In this document: positions 32,888 to 45,901 of the stretch, piece after piece | Layout: each line of letters opens with the position of its first letter | Position numbering within the stretch: the first letter of the stretch is position 1 | Assembly (NCBI GenBank): GCA_032358165.1 | Contig: JAALGY010000032.1 | Location: 2,852,001-2,916,000 of the forward strand | Source: Diplosphaera chodatii | Taxonomy: Eukaryota; Chlorophyta; Trebouxiophyceae; Prasiolales; Stichococcaceae | DNA length: 64,000 nt | Reading direction: 5' to 3' | Position numbers and translations under genes: made by a program | Notes under the pieces: model-generated | What the model was told of the DNA's origin: nothing | Database searches by the model: none | What the model saw: the letters and a program-made list of their open reading frames with translations, nothing else

Positions 32888-35285
32888 ATGGAGCCAGCAA
32901 CCGCCAAGCAGTTGAAGGAAGCTTTTGTCGCTGGGCATGGCGGCACATCCCTGCATGAGATCAGTGCTTGCATTGCCGCAGTGCCTCTGGCAACATTCGT
33001 CTTCCGTCATTTGTTTCAGCAGCACCGCTTCCTTGGCTTGAACGAGTCAGAGGATGGAGGCACGCTCAGAGGGCGACAGCCATCGGCCATGGCTGCTGTG
33101 GTCCTGCTGGAGTGCTTCTTCACGCTGCTGCCGGTCATTTGCGCCATGATGGGTGTGGTGTCGCCCGTGCGGCTGTTTCAGTGGGTGGCCGCCGCTGCTG
33201 CAGTGCCCGGCATCGCTGCCGTGCGTGATCTGGCCAGCTCGGCAGACGCGCACTGGCGTGCCCTCAGAGCAGGGAAGCCCTTGGCAGGGAACCGCCCTCA
33301 GTGAGTCCGCCGGACAGTCAGCATGCTCTCAAGACCCCAACTGCTGCACCAAGGGCCAATAGGCAATCGGCCGTAATGCTCACAGCCCATGGCTTGTTGC
33401 AGGTTTATGACAGAGTACAGGGGTTCAATGATGCTGTGCACATGCATTGCTATACTGGCGGTGGACTTTCGTGCATTTCCCCGCCGGTTTGTCAAGACGG
33501 AAATGTTTGGCACAGGTGTGGGTTACCCTCCACGTGTCGCACCCGAAGCGCATCATCGTAGGCTGCGGGGCATGCACTCATCGTAAGTAAAATAGCCTGA
33601 CGTCATGAAGAGTTTGGCGTGACACTCTTTGGCTTGGCGCTCCGCAGGGCTGATGGACGTTGGCGTCGGTTCCTTTGTGGTGGCGAGCGGGCTCGCAGCC
33701 GGCAGCGGCGGCAGAAACCCCGCCCTTGGTTCCGGCCGTGCCGTGCGCAGCATCATCGCTTTAATAGTGCTAGGCAAGTAACGTCTGCCCATGTCTGTGC
33801 TGAGCATATCCACCAGTGCTGCTGGTTTGCGGGCGGGGATCACCCTGCAACTCCCGCTGTATGCAACCCAGAGCCGCGTATCGACTCTGTAGTCCACCTG
33901 CTGCAGGGCTGGTGCGGTTGGTCCTCACATGGGCTGTGGACTACCAGCACCCAGTCGGCGAATACGGCGTACACTGGAACTTCTTCTTCACCCTGGCCGC
34001 CGTGAAGCTCGTGACCACTGCTATGCCCCTTGACGGAGCCGCAGCCCTTTGCACAGGTCAGTGCCATCAGGACTTTAGTCAGACTCGGAGCTGTTTGCCA
34101 TGGATGGCTCGCACAGCGTCTAGTCATGTCGCAGCTTGGGTGTCACACTGCTAGAAGCTGCTGTTCAGTCGTAATGCTGTAATGGAACTGATTGACTCAT
34201 TTGATGTGCAGGGGTTGGTGTGGCAGTCGTCCACCAGTTGCTGCTGTCACGGGGCCTCATCGATGTGGTGCATTCCGAGGCAAGGGGCCCGGGCCTGCTC
34301 AGCCTCAACAAGGAGGGCCTGCTGTCGCTGCCGGTGAGTCAGTTCAGGGCTCCCTCCGCCCAACTTTATTGCTTACTGAGAGTTGGCAAGGGGCCAAGTG
34401 CACTGAGTGAGCGCACAGCTTGCTCACGCAGGGAGGTGTGCGGCTGTGCAGGGCTACTGGGCATTGCACCTGCTAGGTGCCGGCTGCGGGCGCCAGATCA
34501 CACTGTCCAGAGTTCAGGCGGTGGAGACATCTCTTCAGCGGCTGAATGCAAAAGCACCAGTTAGGACGCTGTGGCTGCCCCCCCTGAAGTGCGGTGATAG
34601 CAATGTTGAATGTCTGCACAATGCGGTTGCATCTGACCCTGCCCTGTGGTGCGCCACTAGTGATGAGTGTGCACCCACGCTATTCCAGCAAGGTCTACAT
34701 CAGCCCTCATTGTTTTACTTCAACTAAACGCACATGACAATGCCTCACAGATGGCTGCTGAAGCTGGTGGCAGCAACTGCAGCTCTATGGGCGATGGTGT
34801 GGGCAGCGGCGATCTGGGTGCAGCCAGTATCACGACGGGCCTGCAACGCCACATACATTCTGTGGATGCTGGCATTCAACCTGCAGGTAGGGCACTGTTC
34901 CCTCACTTGCTTGGGATCGCCATGTTGCCACTGTGCCATGCACTCCTGCGGATCCACCGTTTCATGACGATGCAGCATGTCCTTGCTCGTGCAGATGCTG
35001 ACAGCGTACGCTGTGGCCAATGTGCTCAACCCAGTAGCATGGAAGGGCATCTTCCACGATGCCAACTGCAGCATGTTGCAGCTGTTTCTGGTGGCCAACC
35101 TGCTGACTGGCTGCATCAACCTGAGCATTGATACCCTTGCTGTGGGGGACTGGGCGGCCCTCGGCATTGTGGCTGTGTACACTGTGGCGCTCTGTGGGCT
35201 AGCCTGTGCTTTCACATGTTGGCAGAAGCGAACATCGACCAGGAATGCGCCTACAGCTGCCTCGGCGGTGCCAGTACACCAATGA
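32888..35285 (+). CDS. PIGW: GPI inositol acyltransferase (PIG-W/GWT1)
   Basis: PIG-W acylates the inositol of GlcN-PI in the ER, an early step of GPI-anchor assembly. Exons 32888-33300, 33403-33515, 33648-33773, 33907-34056, 34212-34333, 34452-34588, 34751-34886 and 34995-35285 total 1488 nt (495 aa; human is about 504). Family signatures: N-terminal [19 protein letters not shown], then [78 protein letters not shown] and C-terminal [19 protein letters not shown]. About a dozen hydrophobic helices are evident. The intron after 33773 has a GC donor (GCAAGT). The start ATG at 32888 matches the family N-terminus closely. The last exon ends in a short basic/polar tail. Confidence 0.96.
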
Positions 35286-35407
35286 ATTAAGTCAACGTGT
35301 GGCAAGCAGTCAGGGTTGTGGCCGACCGCCTGCTACCAAACCAAACACAGTGCACAGTTCCACTTCATGCCACGTTCATTGCGAGTCGACCTTCAGGCAG
35401 ACGGTTC

Positions 35408-38353
35408 TCAACAAGTGAGGCTCACAGCTTCTCGATTGACACGCTGCAGTGTTCCCCGATGTATGTGAACACCCGGATGGCGCTCGCCAAGGATGACGAG
35501 TGCATCATCTGACACATGCTTGCAACAGCGCAGGCAGAGGGTTTCCAGAGTGCGCAGCCTCTCAAGAAGGAGACTGACCTGCAAGCACGCACTCGGATGT
35601 GCTCGCACACGCATCGGGAGCACTTGGCACTGTCGTGCACGTATGATTTGGACCATCACCATGAAGAGTACATCAGTGGCTGACCAATGATGCGCCGCCA
35701 GCACTTCTGGCAGATGATCTGCGCCTGTGCCCACCTGTGCTGTGTTGACTGGCAGGTGAGACAGGTCCAAGCTGCTGATGGCATTGCAAGGGTGCATGGC
35801 CCGAATGTTGGCCTCTGAACCCTGGTGGGGGGGCGGCGCCTGTGGATGTCCAGCTGCAGGGTGCGGTAGGCTCAGGTCCAGCAGAATGGAGCGTGGCGAA
35901 CGCGGCAGGTGCAGCAGCAGGCTGCAGTGCAGGCCCAGCCCAGTCACCTGCACAGAGACACAGGTAGCACTTGCGGGACTGTAAACGTGGGTCAGGCTTG
36001 GTCACGGCTGCAGGTCTGGCATGATGGTGGGAGTGCTGCAGACATCCTGGCCCTGCTCATTCCTCAGTTCTTGCAGTCCACACATGAAGCAGCAGCCGCC
36101 GTCGCAGCACAAAACATTAGGAGCACCTGCAGGTAGGTCAGGCCCTGCAGGGCATTCAGCAGGTCCATGTGGCCTGGTGGATGTGTGAGTGCGGAGGCGT
36201 CCAGTGCGAGGCTGCGCAAGCTGGTCAGCTCCCGCAGCGGGGCGGCAGACACGCCGGTGGCCCGAAGCTCCAGGTGCTGCAGCTGCAGGGCCCCCTGCAG
36301 CAGGTGCCATTTCACATGTGAGGAGGAGGATGTCGTGCCAGATATCGTCACGGCTGCAGATGGCGTCTGCACCATGACGCATCGTGCTGAGGGGCAATGC
36401 ATTGGAGCTTACCCTCAGAATGGCGGACAGGGCCTCGTCACCCAGCTGCATGTGGCTGAGGTGCAGCTGGGTCAGGCCGGGCAGGCCACACACCAGCGAC
36501 GGCAACGCCACCACGTGCGGCGCCGGGCAGCTGCTCAATCCCAGACACTGCAGTTGCTGCAGTGCCGCCATCGCCTGCAAGTCGTGCTTTTGCTGTTGAG
36601 GACAACAGCGCCCATGAAGCCAGCAAGATCCACCAGCTCAGGGCTTCAGCCCCAGTGCCTGGCTGACCTGCAGCTGACAGAGCTTACCGGCACAAGGGTG
36701 TCGTCCAGTGCCTCTCCGCAGAAGGTCAGCGCGGTCAGGTGGGTGGCCAGGCGGAGCGGCGCAACGTCACTGACCCGGGTGCCGCCCAGGTGCAGCGCCG
36801 TCAGTCTGCCGGCCGGCCCTGCGCCGCTGGCCGGGAACAGCCCCACGAGCAGAGCACTCGTGACCTGCGGTCCATTAGAGCTCATGTCACTGAAGTGTGA
36901 TCAGGAGCCCGCATTCCAGCTGAGCTGGCAGCCGTACAAGCAGCTCAGCAGAGGCATCTCAGCCAGCCCGTCAGAACTGCAGAGCTGCACCCACCCGACA
37001 GCAGCCGCCGATGTTGAGGTGACTGAGGCGTGGCAGGTGGGGCAGCAGCTGTAGCAGGGCGCCGTCCCCGATGCGCAGGCAGCCCTGCAGCGCCAGCACC
37101 TGCAGCCGGCTGAGCGCTGCCAAGCACGGCGTGCCGTTGCCTGTCACCTTGTTGCAGCACGCGATGCGCAGCTCTGTCAGCATCGTGAGCTGCGCGATGC
37201 TTGCCAGCGCCTGCAGTTGCACAAACGTCCGATCGTGGATCTGCGGCTCTTGCAACATCAACGGCACGAGTCGGAATCGCATGCATACCCAGGCTGACGC
37301 TCAGCAGGTGCGACATCAACACAGCATTCGAGCGTAACCTCATTCGTGATGTTGGGCCGGATGCCGGCAGAGCGGTCTGGGTGGCCTATGACCAGCCGCT
37401 GCAGCCGAGACGCTGCGTGCGGTAGGATGGCCAGGTTCCTGTTGCGCACGCTGGGGCAGCCTGTGCAAGGGGGCAGCACCTCGAAGTGACTGCCGCCCTC
37501 ACGTCATCACGCACGGCCACGCTCGCACTGCACGTCGTACGGTGATACGGCGAGCGGGCACCTGATAGATCCAAAGAGGTGATGCCGTGCGCAGTGTATG
37601 TCAAAAGGTGCAGCTTGGGCTTGATCGGACGCAGCTCTGACATGTTGATGCCCGCAGTCAGCCGCCACTGCCGGCACACCTGTGCAACCAGCGATACACC
37701 TCAGAACCATTTGCTGATTTGTCAGAAGCTGAGGTGAATGACCTGAGCTCATAACTTCTGGCAGCGTGCAATACGATGGTGGACATCACCAGGCGGAAGT
37801 TCCGCAGCGCTGGGACGCTGAGGTAGACGAAAATGTGATCCCAAACGCCATTGGTCAGCCGCTCCCAAGGGCTGGGTTCAACGGGCGTTCCGATCCCTTT
37901 CTTGAGACTCGCATTGGCGGCAGATCGCACTGATCTGGAGCCTGCCACAGAGTTGCGCTGACGCTGGGCTGCCGTGGTGGCGCTGGGCTGCTCCAACTGG
38001 CACACTGGCCGCCACTCCTTTCGCTGCTGCGGTTGCAGCGGACGCACTGGGTGCGGCCTCTGTCGAGGCGAGCGGCTGCGGACAAGCTGGTTACGATCGC
38101 TGGGCTTGGCTGAAGCCTGCGGCACTTTTGCTGCAAGTGGCTTCATGGCCTTTGCTGCGGCTGCCCGGGCAGCCGCAGCAGCGCGTGCTGCGCAGCAGCG
38201 CTCCGCATCATGCAGGCATGCTCTGTCGCTGCACGCGGGTCCCCTCAGCTCCTCGGTGACTGGCATCTGCGCGCTGGCAGTCTGTTGCACTGACGGCTGC
38301 TGGGCAGCCTTCTGATGCAGGCCCTCGGGTGTCTGCTTGACTGCGGGAGGCAT
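35408..38353 (-). CDS. F-box and leucine-rich-repeat protein
   Basis: Exons 37790-38353, 37562-37679, 37339-37460, 36995-37240, 36688-36864, 36413-36574, 36127-36294, 35735-35947 and 35408-35578 sum to 1941 nt (646 aa). The first 140 residues are Ala/Gln/Arg-rich and basic. An F-box follows: PWERLTNGVWDHIFVYLSV, PALRNFRLVCRQWR. The rest is leucine-rich repeats, including GITSLDLSG, LTMLTELRIACCNKVTG, LQVLALQGCLRIGDGAL, LTALHLGGTRVSD, LTQLHLSHMQLGDEAL and LETLCLRCCKHVSDDAL. This architecture is typical of substrate adaptors of SCF (SKP1-cullin-F-box) ubiquitin ligases; the target is unknown. Reading through intron 1 would break the F-box, while the spliced form restores FRLVCRQWR. That supports the chosen junction. 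Confidence 0.88.
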
Positions 38354-39262
38354 GGCAGTACCGGTGCGTCACGCAGTTGGCCGTGTCATCCTCTCATGCC
38401 GCAGCACCGTGATAATCTGGTGTGTTTGCAGGCTTTAACTTTCTTATCACATGAGCATCCTGGCGTTCATGCTCATGCTGCAGGCAGCGCCTGTCAACCC
38501 AGCGCAGCCACCAGACATTTGTGCAGGCGCACAGTTCCCCATTGCCTGTGATCGACAATGCTGCATGTACAATCTCAACCTGTGCGTTGTCAGCACAAGG
38601 GGCCAACGCAAGGGTGCCAGGTAACGGGTGGTGAGTGCCAGGTCAATGCTTACATACTGCCCTCATCAAGGCTGCACCGTCTATACGAGTTGGCGCGGTC
38701 TCATCGTGTGATCGTGTCCGATCTCGGAGCTGTGCAGTCAGGACAGCATCGTGAAACGTGGGGCATGCAAGTCTTTTGCATGCAGGGACGTGCACCAACA
38801 TGCCTCTGAATCCCAGGATCTCCGTACACGCTGACTGTGCCCAAGCCAGGAGTCAAGGTGCAACATCGATAGAAACCTGCACTTGAGCTTATACAGGCCC
38901 CCTTGCACCCGTATGCTTCATATCGTGACAGTGAGGTGCGCGAAGCGCAGGGACAGCTCGCTTATTATCAGCCCATCTAACTTGTTTCTGCCGCAGCTCG
39001 ACTTGCACGCATCAGAGTGTGCAGCACTTGGTGCACGACGCACGCAACTCAGCCAACATTGTCCGCCTTTCTCGCTATTTGTTGCAGTCCCATGACATGC
39101 GGCTGACATGCATCGGCGGCTCAGCGACGCCACTTGCTGGGTCGTACACTGGCCCTACATTTGGACGCCAAATCCGGCAGGACCGTGGTCACTCCACCCA
39201 AGCTCAAACATATATCGATGAGCGAGCAGGGCACCGGACGCAGCGCTACAGTATCAATGCAG
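38354..39262. other. Intergenic region upstream of the F-box/LRR gene
   Basis: This 0.9 kb lies between the F-box gene start and the HisHF stop, both minus strand. It should contain the F-box gene promoter and the HisHF 3' UTR. No open frame longer than about 85 codons and no family match is visible. Confidence 0.5.
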
Positions 39263-41516
39263 CTATCGTAGCCTCGTAGGCACGCCGTTCTCGTGCATAT
39301 GCTGCTTCACCGCGGAGATTTCCACCTCCTCCCTGTGGAACATGCCCGCTGCAAGTGCAGCCGACGCATCTGTAGCGCTCAGCACCTCAGTGAAGTGCTG
39401 CGGGCAGCCCGCACCGCTGCTGGCAATCACTGGTATCGTCACAGCGTCTGACACCGCCTTCACGAGCTCAATGTCAAAGCCCTGCAGGCAGAAGCACCCA
39501 CAGTTGTTTTGAATACCATGCAAGTCGGACAACGCATCGCATGCCACAAGTCGTGTGGTTGTAGACACGGGATGCCGAGCAGGTGGGCGTGGCAATGCTG
39601 ACGCTAGCTGCTGGCGGGGCCTACGCAAGCACAAATGGCCTCGTGCGCTCACCGAGTTGGTGCCGTCGCGGTCGATGCAGTTGAGCATGATTTCGCCGGC
39701 GCCCAGGGCCTCCACGCCCTGCGCCAGGGTGATGGCATCGATGTCGCGCCCCTCGCGCCCGCCCTTCACCGTGCACTGCCACCAGCAGTACTCCTCGCCA
39801 CTGGGCCCTGCCACCCAGAAGTGCACTTCAGCGCGCCCGGCAGCAGGGTCGTCCGCTGGCAGTGTGAGGACATGTGACACCAATGTCCCGAGTATGCAGC
39901 ACCGCAGCAGACTCATGGTCGTAAAGACCGGCATTCTCAGAGCTACATGCAGGCAATAGCCCACCTGGTATGTCTGTCTTCACGCACTGGTGGCTGTTTT
40001 CTGCGGGGTCGGCCACATACACACGGCGCGGGTCGATGCTGATGACCACGGCCTGGGCGCCATAGTGCCACGAGATCTGCTCGATGCTGCTGGCGCCAGT
40101 TTGCTGCCCGGTGCGGCGCATCTCCTCCACCACATCCACCGCATCGCTTCCGATGGAGATCTTATCAGCTCCCGACCTTCGGGACACAAGGCACGTGAGG
40201 TGGATCTGGGGAAGGAATGAACGTGCAAAATTGGAAATGCAGGCCGTTGGCAGCAGCTCCCCTGCCTTGCCAAACTGCAAGCCAGAGTGCTTTAGACAAG
40301 AGAGGCTCGTGACAGGATCGAGCAGAGCAGGCACCTGAAGTACTCTGAGGCGACCTCCAGGGCACTGTACGCTGTGCCATTGGCGTCTGTGAAGGAGCGG
40401 ATGCCACCGCCCACCGTCAGCGGCACGAAGATGCCCTCGGACGCACGCTTCAAGACCTGCGGGTCCGGCGCCCACTTGATCGTTTCCATCGATCAGCAAC
40501 TTCGAATCAGCATCTTCGTGCATCTGAATTGACTGCCCTTGATCTGGTGCCGCGTGGCCACACTCTTGCCAGCTCTAGGAAATTTTAGCCAAAGCCTCCG
40601 CCGATCTGGCATGGCATCCGCTCACCTCAAGCATGGGCAGGTCCTCAAGCGGAAAGTCTCGGAAGCCGGTGATGTTGAGGAAGCTGATCTCGTCGGCGCC
40701 CTCCCGGAAGTACCGCTCCGCCAGGCTCACCGGCTTGCCAAGGTTGCGCACATCGCCACCCGACCCCGTGCCGCCCTCCCGCACATCGTACTGGTCGCCT
40801 GTTGGGGCAATTGGTCGGGCGATTGTGGAGCAGCTGCACTGTTGTGGTCATCGCTTACCGGAGAACATCCTGAGCCCGTTGATGGTTTATCATAACGATG
40901 CAATGTGAAGGACGGTGAAGGACGGTGAAGGACGGTGCGCACCCTTGGTCACGACCAGGTCGCCACTGTCATTGCTGCGCACGTCCAGCGCCACGACGAC
41001 TCGCTTGGCAAGCTGTGCTGAGTGCCCATCTGCGCAGTGACAGACCAAGAGGAGTTTCGTTAGATTAAGGCACATCCTCTGCCTTGCGGCACCTCAATTG
41101 ATGCGCCAATGTCAGTGAGGGGCCAGCAGTATACAGAGGCCGCAGCAGGCCATGCTGCGCTCACTTGACCGAGACACAGGCTCTGAGAGGTCTGCATCCA
41201 GCGGCCCCAGGAAGTTGCGCAGGATGTCCAAGCCGGCTGTGCCGCTCTTCTCCGGGTGGAACTGTGTGGCATACACATTGCCCTTTCCAACCGCCGCCAC
41301 AAAGTCGCCGCCGCCGTAGTTGCTGGTCGCCAGCGTCCATTCGCTGTTGGCGTCTGACGGCGTGGCGCGGTAGGAGTTGACAAAGTACACCCTCCTGTCC
41401 TCCACACCGTGCAGCAGCTGTGACGGCCGCCTGCGAAGCAACAGAATCCTTGGGATTTGCGGCTCTTGTCTGGGCAGTTGCTGAAGAGCACGGGAGACAG
41501 CTGAGACAGCGATCTG

Positions 41517-41551
<35 letters not shown>

Positions 41552-42376
41552 GCCGTTAGCATGCATGGGACGCAGCACCTCTGGTTCAATACATTCCAGC
41601 CAATCTGCGGCACAGGTGCTCCAGGCGCGGGCTCAAATCGTGTGACGCGGCCGGGCACGATGCCAAGGCCCTCCAGGCCGCCGTTCTCATCGCTGCCTTC
41701 GAACAGCAGCTGCAGCCCCAGGCAGATGCCCAGGTACGGCCGCCCCTCTAGCAGGTACTCTCGCAGCGCATCCACATAGCCCTGGGTTGGAGGCGGTCAC
41801 AATCAAAATCACAGCATGGAAGTAGCGTTGATTTTGAAATAAATGTCAGGTGCTGAATCAGCATTCTGAACTGGCACATGGACACAGCGAGCAGCACCTT
41901 TGCCTGCAGTGCGGCCAGGGCCTGCCCGCAGGCGCCCACACCAGGGAAGATGAGCCGCTTCGCTTTGCCGATATCAAGCGGTGAAGTCACCTGTAAGTCA
42001 GTGCAGTTGCCGAAAGTAAGTATATGTGCAACTCTTCTGGGTGATGAGCACTCTATGACAAGCCTGGTGCATGTGCAGCCGGATGTTGAAGTCGCCTCAA
42101 TACTGTCAACGTAACCACATGCATCGCGCTAACGCACATGCAACCACTCGTCCGTGAAAAGATGCAGGCGTGTACCTCATTGAGCTCGCAGCCCAACACT
42201 TTGCAGGCATTGCGAACGCTGCGCACGTTCCCAGCGCCGTAGTCTAGCAGATAGACGCCGTGGTCCCCGGCTGCACGGACGGACCATGAACCGCAATGTG
42301 ATCTCGGCTGTGACCTACAGCGATGCCACGCGACAGGTGTGGCAAGGTGATGGGTGCTGCCCAACTGGGCTGCCAT
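39263..42376 (-). CDS. HISN4: Imidazole glycerol phosphate synthase, fused HisH-HisF, plastid
   Basis: The glutaminase (HisH) makes ammonia, which the cyclase (HisF) uses with PRFAR to form imidazole glycerol phosphate and AICAR, step five of histidine synthesis. Exons 42176-42376, 41898-41990, 41579-41781, 41165-41430, 40943-41029, 40626-40798, 40335-40456, 39965-40176, 39653-39855 and 39263-39481 total 1779 nt (592 aa). The N-terminus before [17 protein letters not shown] is Ser/Arg/His-rich, a likely transit peptide. HisH has [12 protein letters not shown] (nucleophile Cys) and [10 protein letters not shown] (His/Glu of the triad). HisF begins [20 protein letters not shown] (catalytic Asp) and has [34 protein letters not shown] (second Asp), [14 protein letters not shown] and [10 protein letters not shown]. 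All key residues are present. Confidence 0.97.
40905..40934. repeat. Three tandem copies of a 10-bp unit in a HISN4 intron
   Basis: GTGAAGGACG is repeated exactly three times, ending just inside the 5' end of the intron that follows HISN4 exon 5. It is probably a simple replication-slippage repeat. Confidence 0.9.
41518..41550. repeat. (CAG)11 microsatellite in a HISN4 intron
   Basis: Eleven perfect CAG units (CTG on the coding strand) lie in the intron between HISN4 exons 3 and 4. On the coding strand the tract sits in the first third of the intron and does not disturb the splice signals. Confidence 0.95.
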
Positions 42377-42995
42377 GCGCTGCGCAACACAGCCGTGGCT
42401 GACGGCTACTGCGTTGATGGCTCGGCACAGGGCGGCCGAGCACCTTTTGTATCAGTCAGTCGAATGTCTGGCTAGGCTTCCACTCGGCCGGCAGGAGGCC
42501 AGGCGTGCCGGCACAACCACGCTTACCAATGATGAGCTGGCAATGTGCTCACGTAACAATGGCGCCAAACTGCGACACACTTCAGCATTCATTTCTCAAG
42601 CTAGTCGACACATGCATGTGGCTGCAGAGTGAGCACGCAACATATCAGTGTGCTGCCGTAGCCGCGCTGAACTTCATTATAGCAGCTGCACCCTCCGCGT
42701 TGGCTGGTAGTGGCACCTCATTTATTTGTTGCAGTTACAGGATGCAGAGCCGACAGGCGTCCACCTGCTGCAAGCGTTCGATGAGATGTTGTGCTGCATA
42801 GTGGAGGAAGAACGCAGTCACCAGTCACCAGTGAGCAGCTGCACAGTGCGGCGCCATGATGCAGCGCTTCCGCCAGTTGGACTGGGGTCAGGTCTGTTCA
42901 AGAGTGCTGCCATCGATGTCCTATCATTGTCAGCCGGAAAGAATCCATCGTCCTTGTCATGTGAAATCGACATTCGTCAACTGCCATGGCATCAC
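42377..42995. promoter_or_regulatory. Divergent promoter region (HISN4 / Msp1-like)
   Basis: This 0.6 kb separates HISN4 (-) from the first AAA ATPase gene (+) and should hold both promoters. The reading frame of the ATPase is open upstream of the ATG at 42996, so an upstream coding exon cannot be excluded. Confidence 0.45.
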
Positions 42996-45310
42996 ATGCC
43001 ATTGCCGCCGCCACAGATCATCTACCTGACGGCAAGCCTGGCATCCTCGATGTACCTGATGAAATGGGCTATCACACAACTGGACCCCAATCGGCCCGCG
43101 CTGGAAATGGCCAAGCGGCGACAAAAGGACCTGGAGAAGCAGATAGGGCGGCCTCTCGTCCGGCTGCAGGGCCTAGAAGCTGTGAGTTCCTGGTGCAATG
43201 CAGCGCAGGCATTTGTGAAACCTCCCTGATCTCTGCCATGTGTACGCGTTCTGGTGGTGTCCGTAGTTTGACGACTCGTTTCCATGTCTTCAGGCCATTG
43301 CCTCGGAGGTCGTGAATCCAGACAACATTGACGTCAAACTAGAAGACGTTGGCGGCCTGGACTCGATCATCAAGTCGCTGGTGCGTGCTGGAGCATCGAG
43401 TACTGCTGGATCTGCACTATTGGTCTGAATCAGGAAGCCTGTCGACAGACTGCTCAAACATCAGAGGTCATGCTGTGCAGACCGACAACATCATCTTGCC
43501 GCTCAGACGGCCAGAGCTGTTCCGCAGCCACCTGCTGCAGCAGACAAAGGGCGTTCTGCTGTATGGCCCGCCTGGCACCGGCAAGACAATGCTGGCCAAG
43601 GCGCTGGCAAAGGAGTCTGGCGCCGTCTTCATCAACATCCGCGCCAGGTCAGCACCTCTGGATCCTGATTGGCGTTGGTGCATCCGCATACCGCAAGCCA
43701 CTTTCTGTGCAGGTTCCACTGCACTGAGTGCCCCTTGTTGAGAATGCCATCAGCGAGCTGAGTGAGGCACATGGCTCGACACGTGGGTCCTGAGGATGAC
43801 GGCGTCTGCGCTGCAGCGCGGTGCAGTCGAAGTGGCTGGGTGATTCGCAGAAGCTGGTGACGGCCATCTTCTCGCTGGCGACCAAGCTGCAGCCGTCGAT
43901 CATCTTCATTGACGAGGTGGACGGTCTGCTGGGCCGTCGACGCGAGCAGGACCACGAGGCCACCACCAGCCTCAAGACTGAATTCATGCAGCTCTGGGTG
44001 CGGAGTGACCCTGCCGTGGGTGGGTGTATCAACTGTGGGAACCATGTGGGCCAGTTGCCTGACATCTTGTGGTACTGCACATAAGCAGCAGTCATGCCTC
44101 CGTGGGCCTCTTGAGCCTCCTGGCTCAGTCATCTGCGCTGCCCAACAGGACGGCTTCCTATCAGAGCGGCAAGCCAATGTGCTGGTGCTGGGCGCCACGA
44201 ACCGCGTCGGCGACCTTGACGAGGCGGTGCTGCGGCGCTTCAACCTCAAATTTCCGGTGCACATGAGACTGGCCGCGCTGCGCCGGACGATCAACCTGCA
44301 TCAACTCGCATCACAGAGTATTTGCCTTGCAGCAGCTCGTCGTGCGGGCAAGTTCCGTCCAACAGTACCCTAGACTTGGGCTGCATGCCTGTGTGCAGGT
44401 CATGCTGCCAAATGAACAGCAGCGGGAGGCAATTCTGAGGGTCACCTTGCAGCGGCATGATTCTGAAAACGAGATTGATGAGGAGCTGACGAAGAATGAG
44501 CCAGACGGCTCCGGAGTGCGGCCTCTGCAGGTTGTACTTAGAATCATACTCTTTACTGCTGGCATGTAATGCAGCAGATTGGCACATTGCATGCAACCTG
44601 CTGCATGCGGTGATCATCACTTAGGGGCCTGGCAGACTGTTCGCCTCTCGTTGCCGTGCAGAAGCTGGCGCGGCAGACGGACGGGTACAGCGGCTCAGAT
44701 CTGTTTGAGCTGTGCGCCCAGGCTGCAGTCATCCCAGTCCACGAGTATGTCGCCGTTGCAGAACCGTGAGTGACGCCTGCCAGCCTGTGCCTGCCCTGTT
44801 GCCATACTGCAGGCAGTGTGTTTTGTTGAAGCACCAGCAACTCGCAAGCACCAGCAACTCGCCTGCAGTTGTGCACCAGCTTGCCCAGCGGTATGCAAAA
44901 ACGTCCCAATCCAGATGCGGCTGCTGATTTGCAGGCATAGCGTCAATGGCACAGACACGGTACAGCTGGCGAAGCCCACAGAGATGCGGCCGCTGGCTTT
45001 CAGGCATGCGCACCTGTAAAATGGCTACACATCACATATTCTGCCTGCGCGAACATGTTGCTGGCAGTTCTGACATGCCTGGCATCTACACATGACGAGC
45101 TGCTTTCTGTGCAGGGATCTGGAGGCAGCCTTGCAACAGCGGCCGCCGAACCCAGCGGTTGCCACGCAGCAGCAGGAGAGCAGCTCTCAGAAGCACGCTC
45201 TCGACATGACGGGGTTGCTTGCTTTCTTGCAATTGCTGACGCACGCACGCGAGCCGCAGGAACAGCAGGATCCCCACTGCATTCCGACGCCTCCGCATAT
45301 CAGTGCTTAG
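42996..45310 (+). CDS. Msp1/ATAD1-type AAA ATPase, copy 1
   Basis: Msp1/ATAD1 is a membrane-anchored AAA translocase that pulls mistargeted tail-anchored proteins out of the outer mitochondrial and peroxisomal membranes. Exons 42996-43181, 43294-43380, 43481-43647, 43817-43997, 44149-44256, 44399-44530, 44662-44765, 44935-45003 and 45115-45310 give 409 aa. The N-terminal helix [19 protein letters not shown] is followed by [20 protein letters not shown], as in the family. Walker A is GPPGTGKT and Walker B is [12 protein letters not shown]. Sensor 1 is LGATNR and the arginine fingers are LRRF. The helical lid has [17 protein letters not shown]. The intron after 45003 uses a GC donor. The start is tentative. 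Confidence 0.9.
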
Positions 45311-45901
45311 GGCACATGACCGGTCGTCTAAGGACTGTGCTGGCCGCATATCTGCTTATGACATGTGTGGTTGGGTGCATGCACAATTATGCATCCAGAT
45401 CCTGAAGGCATGATCGAGAACGCATTTGGTTGTTCATGTATGGACTTTGCATCCCGGCATGCACAATGACGGATGTGCAGCGCTTTGGCCACGACATGGC
45501 CGCATGCATACTTGCCAATGCTTTATACACATTTCCCTCATGTGTGGCAGCTGATCAGCATCCAAGTGTTTGACTGGTCCGCTGTCCTGACCAGGTGCAG
45601 GCCATTGGCCAGCGGCGTGTCATATATATAGTAAAGCACGTAGAAGGCGGAACTGGGTGTGCGTTGCATGCCTCGCAACTTGATGATGCTTAGCGTCGGT
45701 TGATCATATGTGCACATCGTGGAACTGCTATAGTTGCATCTGCCGCCATGCTCCACATCAGCCTGTAAGCGTCAGTGCTTGCAGATCGTCACATGCCACA
45801 ATGAACTAGGGCACAAACCGAAGTGTGATCTGCTGCGCACATTAGATAGGTGGTCGTACTTTTGAGTACTTTTGAACACGGGCAGCTGAAGTCCACCGCG
45901 G
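45311..45901. promoter_or_regulatory. Gap between the two tandem AAA ATPase genes
   Basis: This 0.6 kb should contain the 3' end of copy 1 and the promoter of copy 2. CATATATATAGTAAAG near 45621 is an A/T-rich TATA-like word about 280 bp upstream of the copy 2 ATG. A short direct repeat (two overlapping copies of TACTTTTGA) lies at about 45857. No ORF is supported. Confidence 0.4.

Noticed and set aside
33403..33561. Reading PIG-W exon 2 in the frame of the long upstream ORF
   Set aside because: The alternative frame after splicing gives the conserved [10 protein letters not shown]...FPRRFVKTE sequence, so the unspliced frame is a shadow.
36971..37282. Reading LRR exon 4 through to the downstream stop (103 codons)
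   Set aside because: A GTGGGT donor after the CCR codons restores frame with the next LRR exon; the read-through tail is intron.
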